From Agrypnia vestita (lineage: Eukaryota; Arthropoda; Insecta; Trichoptera; Phryganeidae): 64,000 nt of DNA. Every line of letters begins with the position of its first letter. Position 1 is the stretch's first letter. Both the position numbers and the translations under genes were made by a program. The stretch is from NCBI GenBank assembly GCA_016648135.1, contig JADDOH010023104.1, forward strand, positions 372,001 to 436,000, written 5' to 3'. Shown here one piece after another: positions 31,116 to 44,110 of this stretch. Below the pieces are notes generated by a model. That model did not search any database, was not told the origin of the DNA, and saw only the letters and a program-made list of their open reading frames with translations.

Positions 31116-33819
31116 GAGCATTATATGAGCTTTCTCAATGCGGTATTCGATTTCAATAGGAGAATTCCATCATTCATTTACATTACAGCCTAAGTATCTA
31201 AACATTACTTTGTACCTTTTTTATTTTGATATACCCAGCAATATAAAGATTTTCATTGTCAGTTGCATTTTGTTTGATATGTATTTTGTTTTAGTTGTGT
31301 TAAATTCTACGCTTCTAGCTTATAAACGAAGTATAATGCAGAACAACCGTTTTCTAATTAATAAAATTTCAAAATGTCTTTAATAATAGTAATAAAATAT
31401 AATTTCTTCGTTAATTGTGGGTGAACTGTACGCGCATGACTTTTTTTAAATCATGGTGTGGTCTCCGCCTTCTTTTTCGCTATTCCAGATTTAGATCATT
31501 GGAAAAACAAGACATATAATTGTTTACCTGTTAAAAATCCAGGAAACCAGTTACTGACAGACAATACGGGGGAGGCAGCACTAGTCTAGCAACACCATTT
31601 ACAGGTCGGCGTAGTTTGTTGTTCCACACTCATTTTTTTTACAAACAACAGCCAAAGTATAAATTGTACGTATTGCCACAAGGCCTCAAAGCTGCCGCGG
31701 AGCCGATTTTTGGAGCATCCAAGATCTCCCACATCATATCGATGGACATGGAATAGCGTCACGGAAAGAGTTCACTATAAATTGTATTTCTAAAGCATAA
31801 AACATGGAGTGCTCGGTAAATCAATATTATTACGCTTTATGCGAGTAGACGCTGATTCGGTCTTTCTTCCACGCAGTCGTCATGATCCCTGTGTAGATAT
31901 AGATCAGGGCCAATAGCAGTTGAATCATGATCCTGACCTTTTTATATCAATAAATCAATCAATCAAATCAAGCGGAGCTGCGTCCTTTTTTGAGTTATTA
32001 CGTTGGTTAAAAAATAATTTTATTCAAGAAATGCTTGTTTAGTCTAGGGGTTAACTAAGAGACCACAGAATTATTCTTTAAAAAAGTAAAATATGTTTTA
32101 AAATAAATTAAGAAAATGTGTCATATAAGTCACTTTTAAATAAATGTACGTATACGATATACAGTAACAGGAAATGGCTTTAAAACTAGACACAGAATTT
32201 TCGTTAACATAACATCAACAACTCCCACAAACAATAACATTCCATTTTACGTTTCTGTCCACAATACACACATATAGATTTTTATATATTTCCTTTTTTT
32301 ATGTATTTAATTATATTTTTTTATGTAGGAACCTATATTTATTTATTTTGTGTAATCTATCCTTCCTAAGAAAGTATTGTTTATAAAAATTGTATTTTTA
32401 GGTGTTCTGTATTTTTCTCTTACATCTGTACATATCGCTCAGGATAAAACAATACCTTGCATAACCACACTTATGTCAAAATCAAGTTTTTTGCGTATTT
32501 GTCTTCAAAATGTGTGGATATGAATCTGGCTTGTATCTTTAAAACAATTATTTGCGTTTCTTATTCCATTAAAGTAATTCCTCGTATACTATTAACTGTA
32601 AAGAATCTAGGTGTTACGTAGTTCTTTATAAAATTTGTATTAAGTGGCTTCCAAGGCTTCCGTTTTATCATGAGCGAATGTATTATGTATCTGACATATT
32701 TTGTCGATTGTGAGATCAGTAATATGTACCTACTAATTTTGTACTGTGTTATACAGGTTTGTTGACTTTTTCATTTTCATATCATACAGTGCATTTTTAT
32801 TTAAATGCTTTTTATATTTTGCTTATTATTTTATTATATTATAATTATCATAAAATTTATACTACCTTTGTGATTGTTATTTTAATTCCTTTATTGTATA
32901 CTTTTGTTGTATACTGTTATAACTTTAAGGATGCCTTTCCGTTTTCACTAATTTTTTAATTGGTTCTCATAAATAAATATATATTTTTCTATTCTACTGA
33001 AAATAATATCCTTCCGCTTAAAATATATATCAAATACATATATGCGAAGTACTATAAATATGAAAATTAACCAGCTTTAAATTATGATAAACAGGGGTCG
33101 ATATATTTAATGCAGAAAACATTTCATTGTCGTAATTTCGTCAAGTAAAAAATCTTATTTTCTAACCTGATCGAAACTATCTCATCAACCAAGGTGTCGT
33201 ATTTTTGAGATGTATACATTACTTGCGATTTTATTTATCACTAAAATAACAATAAAAAATAATAAAAAAACACGTTTTATTGATAATTATCTGTGTGCAA
33301 CAACATGCCCTTGCCACTGCAGCGTGGGTTTTTTGCATTATTTAGCAATTTGACTGCAAATTTGGCGCACCAAACATTTGTATTAAAAACTCGTCCGCTT
33401 GTAATTTCGTAATAAAAATGCCACGTATTCGCAAATTTATTTAACATCGCTTTATCCTTCATTTTAGCCATGTGTCAATGTCAGGCGTGGGCCTAGAATA
33501 GGTAAGGTTCTCGGACGAAATGTTCGACTCGGATACCTACTCAGACGAATCGGACATAATGGATAATTTTTGTACAACACCCATTTGTAATAATGATCTT
33601 GCAGGTAGGTAGGTAGGTTCTGGCAATTCTTTATTCATTCCGCCGGAGCATCTACTTAACAGCCATAAAACAACGCCCACGAGTTGCAGTGAGGTCGGAA
33701 AACAAATCACGTCATGCCGGAGGAACTTTGACACGTAAAATGACAATTATGTATTTTTCGGTAGTACATAGATTACGTGTTCGTGTTTTGATTATTTTAC
33801 AAATATCGTTCAGTGACGT

Positions 33820-34207
33820 TTTTGGACGTTTTTGAAAGGAAAATCTTGAGGCGTATCTTCGGACCGGTTCTAGAAAATGGACTTTGGCGCAGACGTTACA
33901 ACAATGAGTTCTATACTCTATTTAAGGAGCCAAACGTCACAAAATTTATAAAACTGGGAAGACTTCGGTGCCTGGGTCATGTGGAAAGAATGTCCGAGCA
34001 TCAAGCACCAAAGTTCCTGCTGAACTCAAGGCCAATAGGGCGAAGGAGCTTAGGAAGGCCAAAACTAAGATGGAGTGACAACGTCCTCAAAGATATCTAT
34101 GCCTTAGAGCTTCGAAACTGGAGAGAGCTGGCACTAGACCGAGATGAGTGGAGGAAAATTATTGAGGAGGCCAAGACCCACCAACGGTTGTAGTGCCAAG
34201 AATGATG
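33820..34207 (+). mobile_element. short RTE-like non-LTR insertion with 15-bp TSD
   Basis: A perfect direct repeat ATCGTTCAGTGACGT flanks the element (33805-33819 and 34208-34222). The body contains only the last ~126 codons of a reverse transcriptase, and the stop is only 14 bp from the 3' duplication. A very short 3' UTR ending in ATGATG is typical of RTE-clade elements. Confidence 0.9.
33822..34193 (+). pseudogene. RTE-type RT C-terminal region
   Basis: The frame is open to its stop: ERKILRRIFGPVLENGLWRR, KLGRLRCLGHVERMS, RRSLGRPKLRWSDNVLKD and ELALDRDEWRKIIEEA. These are the conserved C-terminal blocks of insect endonuclease-RTs. The methionine at 33813 lies in the target-site duplication and is not a real start. 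The catalytic palm is absent because of 5' truncation. No stops or frameshifts interrupt it, which fits a young insertion. Confidence 0.88.
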
Positions 34208-34222
34208 ATCGTTCAGTGACGT

Positions 34223-35460
34223 AACGAGACTCCTCAGGATACCCGAACAAATTACGTTTGATGTAGTAATAGAACAACGAAATGAGGTATGTCTTATTTT
34301 TTAATATTTTTATTGCTGTTCACGTGAGAATTTAAAGTTGTTTTACGATAGGTATCATTATCATGCTACATAATGTATATAGACAGATAGGTATATAAGT
34401 AAACGGATGTTCCATAAGACCAAATTATTTTGTTATAACCCTATGTAATTTGCTAGATTTAATATCCCATAATAGTTTACAACTATACATATGTTTAAAA
34501 CTAGTTGATAATAATAATTATGCCATGAAAATAATTGGTCTAAATTGACTTTTCTTTTCGTGTTTTTGCAAAAGATAACTTTTCTGGTAAAATTGAGTGC
34601 TCCGATTCCAAGAAAAAAATAGTTTTTTAAATTGTTAACCGCGAGCACAAATCGCCCTTGACCACAACAAATTTTTGGCAAATAGGTAATTTATAAAATT
34701 TTTTTTTCAAAAGGTATGTTTACGTTAATTAGATTAGTTAGTTAGTATAATTTTACAACACTATGATGCTCATAAATTTAGAAAATAAATTCTGTGATTG
34801 ATACAATAGGTCTGTCTTATTCTGAGTGTGTTTTTAGAGCAGCTTTCTTGAATTAAATTTTTGATGTGCAGTATCTATTTTTGACTACTTTTCTACTTAC
34901 TATATATTTTTTTAAATGTTGCGTAATATTTTTTTATTGTGCACTTATTTTGTTAGATTCAAATACCGAGATAATAAGTTTCGCTCGCTTATGGTAAAAG
35001 TAATTCAGAAACTGATTAAATAAATCTATTATTGTAATTATAATAAGATTTTACTTACTTGGAGACTGTAGATGACCATAATGTAACATTATTGAGTTGT
35101 TTCTTTTCTTTTTTATCATATTTGAGAGCAGTCCTCTCGTCCAGTTCGTTTACATTGTATATCTATCTCTGCTCTTTTTTGTACTCTATTTTCTTTTTTG
35201 TACTCTATATTCAACTGTTTTAGACGATACAAATATTAGACACACTTGATAAGGATGTATATTAAAATTTAAAACGTTTCTACGTGGATTACATAAACAT
35301 ATAAAATAAAGGCTTGTACATCAACGGTAGCTAGGGCTTGGCTCGGTGGGTAGTTCGGTAGACCATGAAGGCGCGAACAAACATTACGCAATACATGATG
35401 TAGGTATACTCATATTACGACTATGGTCTCCATAAATAATCAATTATCCTGGTTCCTAGC
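34223..35460. other. AT-rich, nothing recognised
   Basis: No domain-bearing frame, terminal repeat or tandem repeat is evident. Confidence 0.5.
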
Positions 35461-35464
35461 TGAC

Positions 35465-35585
35465 GGTTCCACGTCAAAAGGTTCACAGAGATTTGGTCCA
35501 GTGACAAGAGGCCGTGCGATAAAGGATCCACTCGAAAAGGCCCAAGCTACAGAAGATCCAGGCAAAATTAGATCCAAATACAAAC
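35465..35585 (+). repeat. degenerate 15-bp minisatellite
   Basis: About seven 15-bp units with consensus near CACGACAAAAGGTCC, for example CACGTCAAAAGGTTC and CACTCGAAAAGGCCC. The translation shows a five-residue periodicity. The reverse-complement array occurs at 35985-36115. Confidence 0.7.
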
Positions 35586-35984
35586 TAAATGTGTGTGTAA
35601 TTATGTTTTTTTCATGATAGAGCCTTAAATAACATAATGATTTGATATTGGTAACGAAATCATTGAATACACTCTTTCCCAAGTTATTTAAAAAATTAAA
35701 AAGTAGCCGTTGAAATCGATGGACGAAAATATTGAATATGACTTTTATAAAAAGGCGCATACAGCACTTTTGTTTAGCCTATCCTTACCTAACCTAATAT
35801 TAATTTTTTGTAATAATTCTTAAAAGGTTACATGCAATATTTTCGTTAATTAATTTGATTGGGTATGTTTCTAAATGTTATCGTTATCAATTTATTTAAA
35901 GCTCTTTCATAAAAATAATATTTTCAAGTTTTATTACTTGTTATTATTTATTATGTCGTTGGATCTGTTGTAGCGCGTGCCTTT

Positions 35985-36115
35985 TCCGCGAGGATCTATT
36001 GTCACAAGAGCATTTTGTCGTTGGCTTTTTTTCTTGGAACTTTCGTTCTGGACCTTTGTTTTAGACCTTTTGTCGTAGTCCCTCTGTCGTGGACCTTTTG
36101 TCGTGGCTGGCTTGC
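35985..36115 (-). repeat. degenerate 15-bp minisatellite, inverted partner
   Basis: Units such as GACCTTTTGTCGTGG and GACCTTTTGTCGTAG recur about eight times. The consensus is the reverse complement of the array at 35465-35585, with about 400 bp between them. Confidence 0.75.
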
Positions 36116-36885
36116 GTGCTGCTGATTCCTCGCCGATCAGAGCTCCAAAACGAGCCGCTTTAATGACTAATTAAGGCGTCGCCAATGGAGCGGGACATCA
36201 GGGTTGCTAGTGGTTAAGAATCATCATAATTAAGCTTAATTACGATGATTCTCTTCTTCAAGGTACTCTACTACTCTAACTTTTTATCTACGTATATTGT
36301 TTATTGTCTGATTAAAACAGAAATAGATGAGCAGTATTCTGAAATAAGCGATATTGCTATTTCGGTATCTGGACAGTTATTGTATAACATTGTAATGCTG
36401 TCAATTTAGTCGTTTTAAGTTTGACAGGTTTGAAATTAATGAATTCAATCAATCAGAAACCTTTAAAACGTAAACAAACAATGTATCCCAATGGGTAGAA
36501 GAAGAAATCCTGAAAACAATAAAAATCCGGAACTTGCAATACTTTAACCATATCATGAGACACCATTTTAGATTCCTGCACTTACTGATCTATACACTCA
36601 TCATCGCTCAGTACGAAAATGTCAATGTGTAGAATGGAAATTGTTTAAGAATCTTTACCAAATTGCGGACCACCAGCAATCTTGAATAGACCCGCATATA
36701 TTTGCATGTTATCCGCCCGCATAGCTTCTTCTTTCCGATCATTTTAGAGGTATATTAAGATACACGAACTTTAACATATTGAAAATATCATGGCTATAAA
36801 ATAATTTGAAAGTTACGAAAACACAAAATTAAACAAGACCTACTATCAATGGTATCAAGCGAAAGTGAGCACTCATAGACAAACA
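36116..36885. other. nothing recognised
   Basis: Contains one short palindrome, AATCATCATAATTAAGCTTA with its mirror (about 36220-36252). No gene or element is identified. Confidence 0.5.
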
Positions 36886-36888
36886 AAG

Positions 36889-36945
36889 TGTAGTTTGTTG
36901 GTCTAGTTGTCAAGACATTTGAGTAGTCGCGGGTTCGAGCCTAAT
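36889..36945 (+). ncRNA. tRNA-like / SINE promoter boxes
   Basis: A perfect A box TGGTCTAGTTG (36899-36909) is 22 bp upstream of GGTTCGAGCCT (36932-36942), a near-perfect B box. The T-stem does not close and no acceptor stem is evident. It is a tRNA-derived SINE head or a tRNA pseudogene. Confidence 0.45.
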
Positions 36946-37411
36946 TTTAGACCAGCAAGTTGTACTATTTTTTATAGCCTGGGCGTTTGGCTTAGTTTGA
37001 AAATAATGAGAATATTGATGTGACATGTATTCCCTCTGATCGCTATATTATTTTAACTAAAGAAAAGTAAAAATATTTTTTTATTGCGTATAATTTATTG
37101 CGCTTTTCCTCGAACCCCAATGAACACTCGCACAATCTTATTTTAAATCTATCATACTTAATTCGGGTACACAAGAAGTTTTTGATTTTATTGATTGCTC
37201 TTAGTACAGTGGCTGTTAAAAAATATTTTTTTCTTTTTGGTTAGTAATTTTTAAAAAAAACGTGATTTTATTTTTTTTTGAAAATATATTATTTGTTCTT
37301 TTTCTTCGTAATATTTTTCATTTAATATGTAATAATCAATTCTATACTCAAACTCAAACGTCACTTTTAAAATAACATAAACTGACAGATGTCACTGGCA
37401 AGTAGGTACAG

Positions 37412-37866
37412 CAAGAATCAATAGTTATGGAGTTATGTAATATCAAAATTTGCTAAAAGTTAATCAAATATCAATTGTAATATCAATATTTCTGACTTAC
37501 TTTTCACAAAACGTTGAACAGTAACTTATATCGCTTATGAAAAATTCATTCGTTTCAATACAAGTTAAATAAAATGATTAAAACCCTGCGGAGATCCCAA
37601 GTGGAATTTTTCCAATTGGAAAATCTAATTGGAATTTTATATGAATTGTATTAAAGGGAATGACTTTTTCATATTCGATATAAGTTACTGTATGTACTAA
37701 GTAATGATTTATTAACGGTTTACAAAAAATAAGTCTATAAATATTGAAAAAAATGCAAACTTTGATGTCGCATATCTCCTATTGATATTAGGTCATGATT
37801 CGTTTTCGACTGATAATTAAAGGAATCTACCTGTTAAGTACTGTGGACTAGCTCTGTTACACTCTG
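37412..37866. mobile_element. foldback MITE, family B (subtype 2)
   Basis: The halves mirror each other around 37600: ATCAATAGTTATGGAGTTAT and CTTATATCGCTTATGAAAAA on the left, with the inverted words on the right. The right end GGACTAGCTCTGTTACACTC TG is followed by TA. The left terminus is missing or too decayed to place. Confidence 0.75.
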
Positions 37867-37975
37867 TATATGTATAAGTCACATTTCCATAAAAAATGCT
37901 GGTAAAAAATAATTACAGATATGTCAACACATATGTACACATATTCTCATGCACGCTCTTCGGTTGATGAAGCTT

Positions 37976-38236
37976 TTAATCCTCGGGTATTTTCTTCATC
38001 TGAACATGCCAAATCTTCCACGGACGCCCTCTGTTTCTGCTGCCTTCAACACTGGCCTCGTAAATTTTCTTTACCATCCTTTCCTTAATCATCCGTTCCA
38101 CATGGCCAAACCATCTCAGCGACCCTTTCTCTATTCTATCTATTACGTAACAGCCAGCATTACAATCACATCTAATTCGTTCAGTCTCTACTCTATCGTA
38201 CAAAGATTTTACACGCATATGTCTAAGCCACCGCAT
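37976..38236 (-). pseudogene. non-LTR RT C-terminal fragment
   Basis: The minus-strand frame reads MRWLRHMRVKSLYDRVET, GSLRWFGHVERMIKERMVKK and IYEASVEGSRNRGRPWKIW, the LRWFGHV.RM..ER..K..Y....G.R.RGRP..RW block of insect endonuclease-RTs. It is open for 86 residues but has no palm domain, so it is a relic. Nothing else is visible to 38400. Confidence 0.8.
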
Positions 38237-38399
38237 TTTTACAGCATCAGTCTACTTGATATTGTATGAAAGAGTTAATGGATGAGACAGTGAATCTCTG
38301 AAAGTTAGTGAGTACACAGTGATCATGAAAGCTGAGAGCTGTGTACAAAAAATCACGAGTTGAAAAATTTATAAAAATCTGTAAGCGTTAACATATAGT

Positions 38400-38875
38400 A
38401 GTGATTTGATGAACCTACTGGTGCTGATAACAACGACGTCACGCAACGGCGGTCAGTCAACAAAGTCAGGGTCACTCATCCGCGACCGCGTTATAACTCT
38501 AGAGAATTCTACGACATTCCATTACATATTAAAATACACGTTGGAAGAGTCTAGAACATACTACAGGCTTCTAGTTATCTCTAGAACAAATCTGACTGAG
38601 GAATTCAGATATAAAGGGCGCCACGCGACACGGGCTAAGGCAATTCAGTGCAAAAATTGAACGAAATTTACGAGAAGTGATCTAAGCGATAATTAGTGCG
38701 AATTATGGAACAGTTCAATAATAAGCGTGTGAAATATTCGGAAGATATTTAGCGACTATAAAATTAAGAACGGTACTACAATTTAACTCGTGTTCAGTGA
38801 CTTTCTTTGGTAATAAATAAAACTAAATTAATTTCCACTGTATTCATTTGCCACCTAAAGTCGCGTCCCGTAACA
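38400..38875 (+). mobile_element. Gypsy-type solo LTR
   Basis: The block has a TATAAA-like box (ATATAAAGGG near 38610) and a downstream AATAAATAAA signal. It ends in CGCGTCCCGTAACA. The 3' part (TTCAGTGACTTT..GGTAATAAATAAA) is shared with 54790-55130 and 20930-21180. No gag or pol lies on either side, so recombination to a solo LTR is likely. The 5' edge is approximate. Confidence 0.55.
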
Positions 38876-39427
38876 ATACATAATAATAATTTGATTGTAC
38901 TAAATTGGCTACCTCGGAGAAACCCTTGATTGGAATTGGATGTTAGGTTATAGCAGCCATTGTTTCTTCTTCATCCCATTAAGGCCCTCGAGACAATGGC
39001 CGTGTGACGTCAGCTGACGCGTTCCACTGTGAGTGTGATTGACCCGGCCGATGAAGAGACTCTGATTGATCAAGATAATCATTATTGATGATTTCAAAAT
39101 GTCGTGACAAGCTTATGTACGTGTGTTTTAATGTAAGTGCGTACGAACCCACGCAAGGGGCCGAATTAGGATGACATGTCACCCGCGGGCTGAAAAGAAG
39201 ATCGGACTGAATGAACATGTAATGCAAAAGATGAAAACTTATTTATTAATGTTGAAAATACCTATAATAATAATAATAAACAGAGCTTTTTTAATATCAG
39301 CAAAATGACTGCGGTAACACTTTTTATATAATTAACAAGAAAACCTTTGCATTAATTAACCACTATTTCTAAATTATCAACATGTCTTGGGGCTAATAGA
39401 ATTTAGACTAAGAGCCAGTGACAGTGA

Positions 39428-39802
39428 CTGAAATATTTTCTGAAGATGTACACTATAGTGGGTAAGAAGATTTGGATATTATGACATTAGAGTTCTGGGG
39501 ATTTTGGCAGATAACAGGTACAAAAAATGAGTAAAATGAGTAAATGAGAGATATTTAACGGGACAGTACTGTACACTCATATTGATCATTGCCAGACACT
39601 TTGATTCTCTATAAATGATCATGTTATTTACATTATAGTAACAAATCTGAATTTTAATATATTTTATTGTGGATACTATTTACAAAATAGTTTGATACCT
39701 TATATTTTAACGCCAAAATATGTCAAAATACTCCGAACTCAAATGTCATAATATCCAAGCGTTCTTACCCACTATAGTGTACATCTACAGAAAATATTTC
39801 AG
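39428..39802. mobile_element. MITE with ~75-bp terminal inverted repeats
   Basis: Left arm from CTGAAATATTTTCTG, then GATGTACACTATAGTG and GGATATTATGACATT; the right arm mirrors it and ends at AAAATATTTCAG (39802). The arms are nearly perfect while the ~225-bp centre is unrelated. No ORF. The target duplication is not clear. Confidence 0.85.
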
Positions 39803-39949
39803 GTCTGATTCTATAGCGTAAATCTGTCGGTAACTGACTCCTACTCTAAATTCCTTTGGTCTTGAAACATGTTTACAATTCAATAAATTAGTTGGTTATA
39901 AGTGTTTTCTTTTAAAATATATAACAGAAATAGTTTACATTACTTCACA

Positions 39950-40372
39950 GCTAGATTCCAGTTTAAATTATGAATCGAAAATGTCATAGCACCAATGTTC
40001 TAATGTAAATCGTTATGGAGTTAGGCGACTTTTTATTTTTCATAATTTTTTGAATATTTCTAACTTATTGTCTGTTAAAAGTTGGACTATCATTTTGGAC
40101 TTTTACCGTAACTTATATCGTACGAGTATATTAAAAATTCCCTCTAAAAGTCAAATGAAGTGCAAAAATTTGTGCCAGAATTTTTCTACAAAGTTTTAAC
40201 AATTTTATTTTTTCATGGTACTCCTATGTTTTACAGTAGATGAGTCGGAAATTTTCAAAAAAATGAAAATGTTGAGGTCGCTTATCTCCAAAACTGTTGA
40301 TACACTCGTGATTTCAGAATCTAACCGTCAATTATTTTAGAATAGCTCTGTTAAATACATCAAATATATAGT
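39950..40372. mobile_element. MITE family B, strongly decayed
   Basis: AATTATGAATCGAAAATGTC, GTAACTTATATCGTACGA and GAATAGCTCTGTTAAA keep the order of the family. The inverted symmetry is only partial. 38876-39427 and 40373-40670 hold nothing else recognisable. Confidence 0.5.
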
Positions 40373-40674
40373 ATACGTATATACTTTTATACATAGTCGG
40401 TAACAGCATACTTAAATATATACCTACTGCAGACGTACTGGTGTACACAATGCACTGAGAGTTCTCTAAAGAATCAGGAATAAGGAATACAGGAAAATAA
40501 TCCCTGCCTCAGAGATTATCTCTAGACTAAAATCAAAATCAAAAATCAACAAGTGCCAATACCATTGAATACACTGTTGATAAAAAAAAAAACGAAGACA
40601 AAAGGACCACGTGACAAAATAGTATATTTATTTTTGTCTATACTTCCCTTTTTAATTTTTAATATACGTTGTAA

Positions 40675-40712
40675 CTTAATGAAGGGACAACTGCCCCGAA
40701 ACATGTTGATTA
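40675..40712 (+). ncRNA. hammerhead-like motif, PLE 3' end
   Basis: CTTAATGA replaces CTGATGA, then A, GGGAC, AACT, GCCCC, GAAAC (40698-40702) and ATGTTGAT. The motif and its upstream CTATACTTCCC..TTTTTAATTTTTAATATA resemble 4770-4860, so both derive from one PLE family. The core box is mutated. Confidence 0.4.
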
Positions 40713-40756
40713 GCCAATAAATAATGGTTTTAAATAAAAAATTTACTAATCATAAT

Positions 40757-41350
40757 TTCACATGTCATGGCTAGGGAGGAATGAATGAAAACACTGGAAA
40801 TTAATTAGCGATTTATTAATTAACGATTAATTAATTATTCGATGTACAAAGTCACTTTAAACCAAATAAACTTAACGCTTTTATTTTAATTACACAATTT
40901 CGCAATATATCCCTCGTAAATAAACACTTTATTATCTCTGTGGAATTTCCAATTATTGCACATAGAAGTCGTTCTGGTTTATTTTACCAATTAAGTACTT
41001 CGCTCGATATCTGTCGCTTCGCAATTTCACGACTGGGCACACCTGGCCGTCGCCCGTACTTCGCACTGAACGAACTGTCAAAAACGAAAACTCCCTGCGC
41101 CGCGGGGTAATTCCTTATTTATTTAGGTATTTTCGTACGTACTTTCTCCGCGGGGTAGTTCCTTATTTATTTAGGTATTTTCGTACGTACTTTCTAGATT
41201 ATTCTAGTGTTTAGGAAAAGGCCGCCTCTCGGTTGTTCCAGGCGTTTCTAGGTGTCGTAGACGTTTCCCGAAGGTTAAGATAATTGTGGACCATTCTAGA
41301 TTCTACGATAGTGTTGACCCAAGTGATATATTACCAGAGGTTCGGACAGT
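40757..41350 (-). mobile_element. Gypsy-type solo LTR, inverted relative to 16950
   Basis: On the minus strand it begins TGTCCGAACCTCTGG and ends CCCTAGCCATGACA. The 3' part matches 17215-17360 closely (GATAATAAAGTGTTTATTTA, GCTAATTAATTTCCAGTG). A 48-bp tandem duplication lies inside. No internal domain follows. The ends were chosen from TG..CA and were not confirmed by a target duplication. Confidence 0.6.
41101..41196. repeat. 48-bp tandem duplication within the LTR
   Basis: CGCGGGGTA starts at 41101 and 41149; each is followed by TTCCTTATTTATTTAGGTAT and TTTCGTACGTACTTTCT. The two copies differ at one base. The near-identity implies a recent duplication. Confidence 0.95.
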
Positions 41351-42119
41351 GCGTAAATTTTTTTAACATCTCGTTATAATATTTAAACTTATTATTTTCC
41401 ACATGCTGGTAAAATTATTGACCTCCCATACATGTTTTAATTGCACATATCAAAATACGACAGAACTTTCCTAACAACCCGAATGAATACATCAATAGAT
41501 TGCTAAAACGTAAACGTACGCGTAGCAATGAATTTTTTTGTGATAAATCATCATGAAATCACTCCCTAACCCAGATAATAGAAACCTCCGAAGATAAAAA
41601 ACCTAATTTATTATTTCATCGCCCGATTTGGTATTCCGTATTTGGTATTCGGGCGATGTTCAAACAATGATACATGGCATTATTTGTAGTTCATTAAAAT
41701 AATCCGCAATTTATTATTTGTGGAAATCTCCGCGAAGACAGCGCACGCGCATTAGCGCAGTAGGATACTTGTACAGCGACGTGTTAAATATTGAGTATGA
41801 AGGCAATTTATTACTTTAAAAACAATTAGATGCTTGATAAATGGCTCACCCAAGTGGGATCCGCCCAGGGCCGCATCAGGTCATCGCAGGTGGCCCACGC
41901 GAGACGCCCGATTCGGCCCGCACACCTATGGATTGAATTGTTGCTAATTGGAATAGTCATATTACTAAAAGCGACTTCCGCCACGTTTAAAATGAAGTAT
42001 TGGGTTGATGCTTATTTATTCGTCGATTTTTCGCGGCGTCTTTATATTTATTTGACTTTTAATTGACGTCTGTCGTAATATAATTCTTTAATAGGATTGG
42101 GAAATTAAAACGCGCATCG

Positions 42120-42300
42120 CTAACCCTAAAAAATTTTCATGTTGAAATTGAGAACCGAATCCAGAAAGGCCTAAGAGCTGTAGCCTACAGAAGCGAGTTC
42201 CTAAAATCAAATCCTAATCAAAAATACTATATTGCGTATCTATAATACTCTCATCAAACCAGTAGATAATAACATATGGAGCGAAATCACGGACAATAGG
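42120..42300 (+). pseudogene. non-LTR RT fragment
   Basis: The reading VEIENRIQKGLRAVAYRSEF and LKSN, then after a frame change a decayed TLIKPV block, matches the segment just before RP..TYG in insect endonuclease-RTs (IE.RI.KG..AF.......LKSK.IS..TK..IY.TLIRP). Short and broken. Confidence 0.6.
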
Positions 42301-43904
42301 CATGATGACAGATTTTGAAACAACCTTCTACAATGTAGGTACACGTCTAAGATTACCGAAATTAACATTATTTCAGTAATAAATAATTGCATTTTCATTT
42401 ACCTATTTTTAATTTCGCGCGAAACGCCTGCAGCTGTTATGGCGTCTACGTGACGTCAAGCCTAAGTAAACATTGCATTTTGTCTATGACAACAGTTCAA
42501 GAGACACGGTGATGGGTACTTAGGCGGGACGTCATTCGCTCTGACCGGTGTTTCAGTTAAAATGGACGAATGCAGAATTTTATACTTTTATTTTATTGAA
42601 AATCTTATCAATCTCAATGTGTATATTAAAACTGGATCTTTTTGAGAATCCTTTCAAAATATTTTCTTCTCTAAAAGCACTTATTTTTTATTTAATACTG
42701 TCATAATGCCTATTGATTACTATGGTCGGCATATTGATTACTACGGCCTGTGGTGACTACGCCCCGAATTATAATTATCCACAATACGTTTTGAGTTTGT
42801 TTTTGGTTATGTTGCAGTATAATTTTTAAAAAGCGGCGGATAATTATGTATCAACCTAAAATATTCATCCTCATAATAGTTTATTTTATGTAGGACTTGT
42901 CTAATTTTATGTAGGACATATTTAATGTAGGAACATAGGAAATATTTAATGTAGGACATATCTAAAAAATTCTTTTTGTCGATATCATGCTCGCTAGGCT
43001 TCTTCTTTGGATACCATCCAGATCCAGATGTTGTCTGTAAATGTCGCCATGCTCATTATTTGGTGGATATAATTTTTTGTATGCTTTTCTCTCCTCATCT
43101 TTTTTTTGCGACTTCTTTAAAATTTTTCCTCAATCCCATTGGAGAGGTTTGCATTGTGTTTTATCCTTTATCCATTTTCCAATGGTGTAAATTTTAATTT
43201 TCATAAAAAAAATATTTTTTCTATATTTATTTATTCAATAAATAGCAATGCTTTAAAAAGTGCTGATGTGATACGAGATCTAGGAGTAGATACATTTTGA
43301 TTCTCGTCTTAGCTTTGATTATAACATTCATTATTATAACTTCAATATATACGCACTACCAAAATTTTATTTGTCTAAGTAGTAACGTTAATATTTTTAA
43401 AAATAATATAAAAACTGTGTTTTATGTAAAAAGAAAAAAATATTAATTTGCGAGCTCATCACCTATTTCGTTCTTTATAAATTTTAGTGGAAACATTTAA
43501 GTGAATGGTAGTTATTTTTTATGTGACTTGATCATTTTTATTTTCTTTAACTTTAGTGTCTATGATATGTTTATCCCAATTGTAATAATTTCGCTGTCTG
43601 TCCGTCCGTCCGTCCATCCGTCTGTCTATCCTCGTTACTTCGTGTAACGTCCGTAATTTCTTAATAGTAAAAAAAAAATTTACGTAAAACCTATCACGTA
43701 ATTTTTTTACGTAAATTTTTTTACGTATTTTTTTTACGTAAATTTTTTTAATAACTAAATATATAGTTAATAACTAACTTAAATACAAAATTTGCCAGTC
43801 AATTGATTAATTTATGAATTTGATTCATAGATCGATGAAGAGTTTTAAGTCGCCAAATGTAATGTAGAAAAAATTAGATGAGCGATATATAAAAGAGTTT
43901 TGCC
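42301..43904. other. AT-rich; simple repeats only
   Basis: Contains a (GTCC)n tract at 43598-43616 with downstream GTGTAACGTCCGTAATTTC, similar to 24935. A run of TTTTTTTACGTA units follows at 43675-43750. The 73-codon frame at 42976-43197 has no recognised domain. Confidence 0.6.
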
Positions 43905-43914
43905 GGGAGTTGGT

Positions 43915-44110
43915 ATTTGATAATATGTGTTCTTACGGGTTGAATTGTTGAACGTTGCATTGTTTAAAGTGATCACTTAGTCAACTCATAAGCCTCTTGG
44001 TCCACCCTATAAAAACTTCCAATTACCTAAACACTATCACTTACCTTTTCCATATAAATAGCGTTGTCTCTGTTCGTGTCTTCTGTAATTTATCTTTATT
44101 AATAATATAA
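43915..44110 (+). repeat. dispersed repeat family C, copy 2
   Basis: TTGAACGTTGCATTGT, AAAGTGATCACTTAG and CTCTGTT..TAATTTATC follow the order of copy 1 (1363-1545). No ORF or clear termini. Confidence 0.65.
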
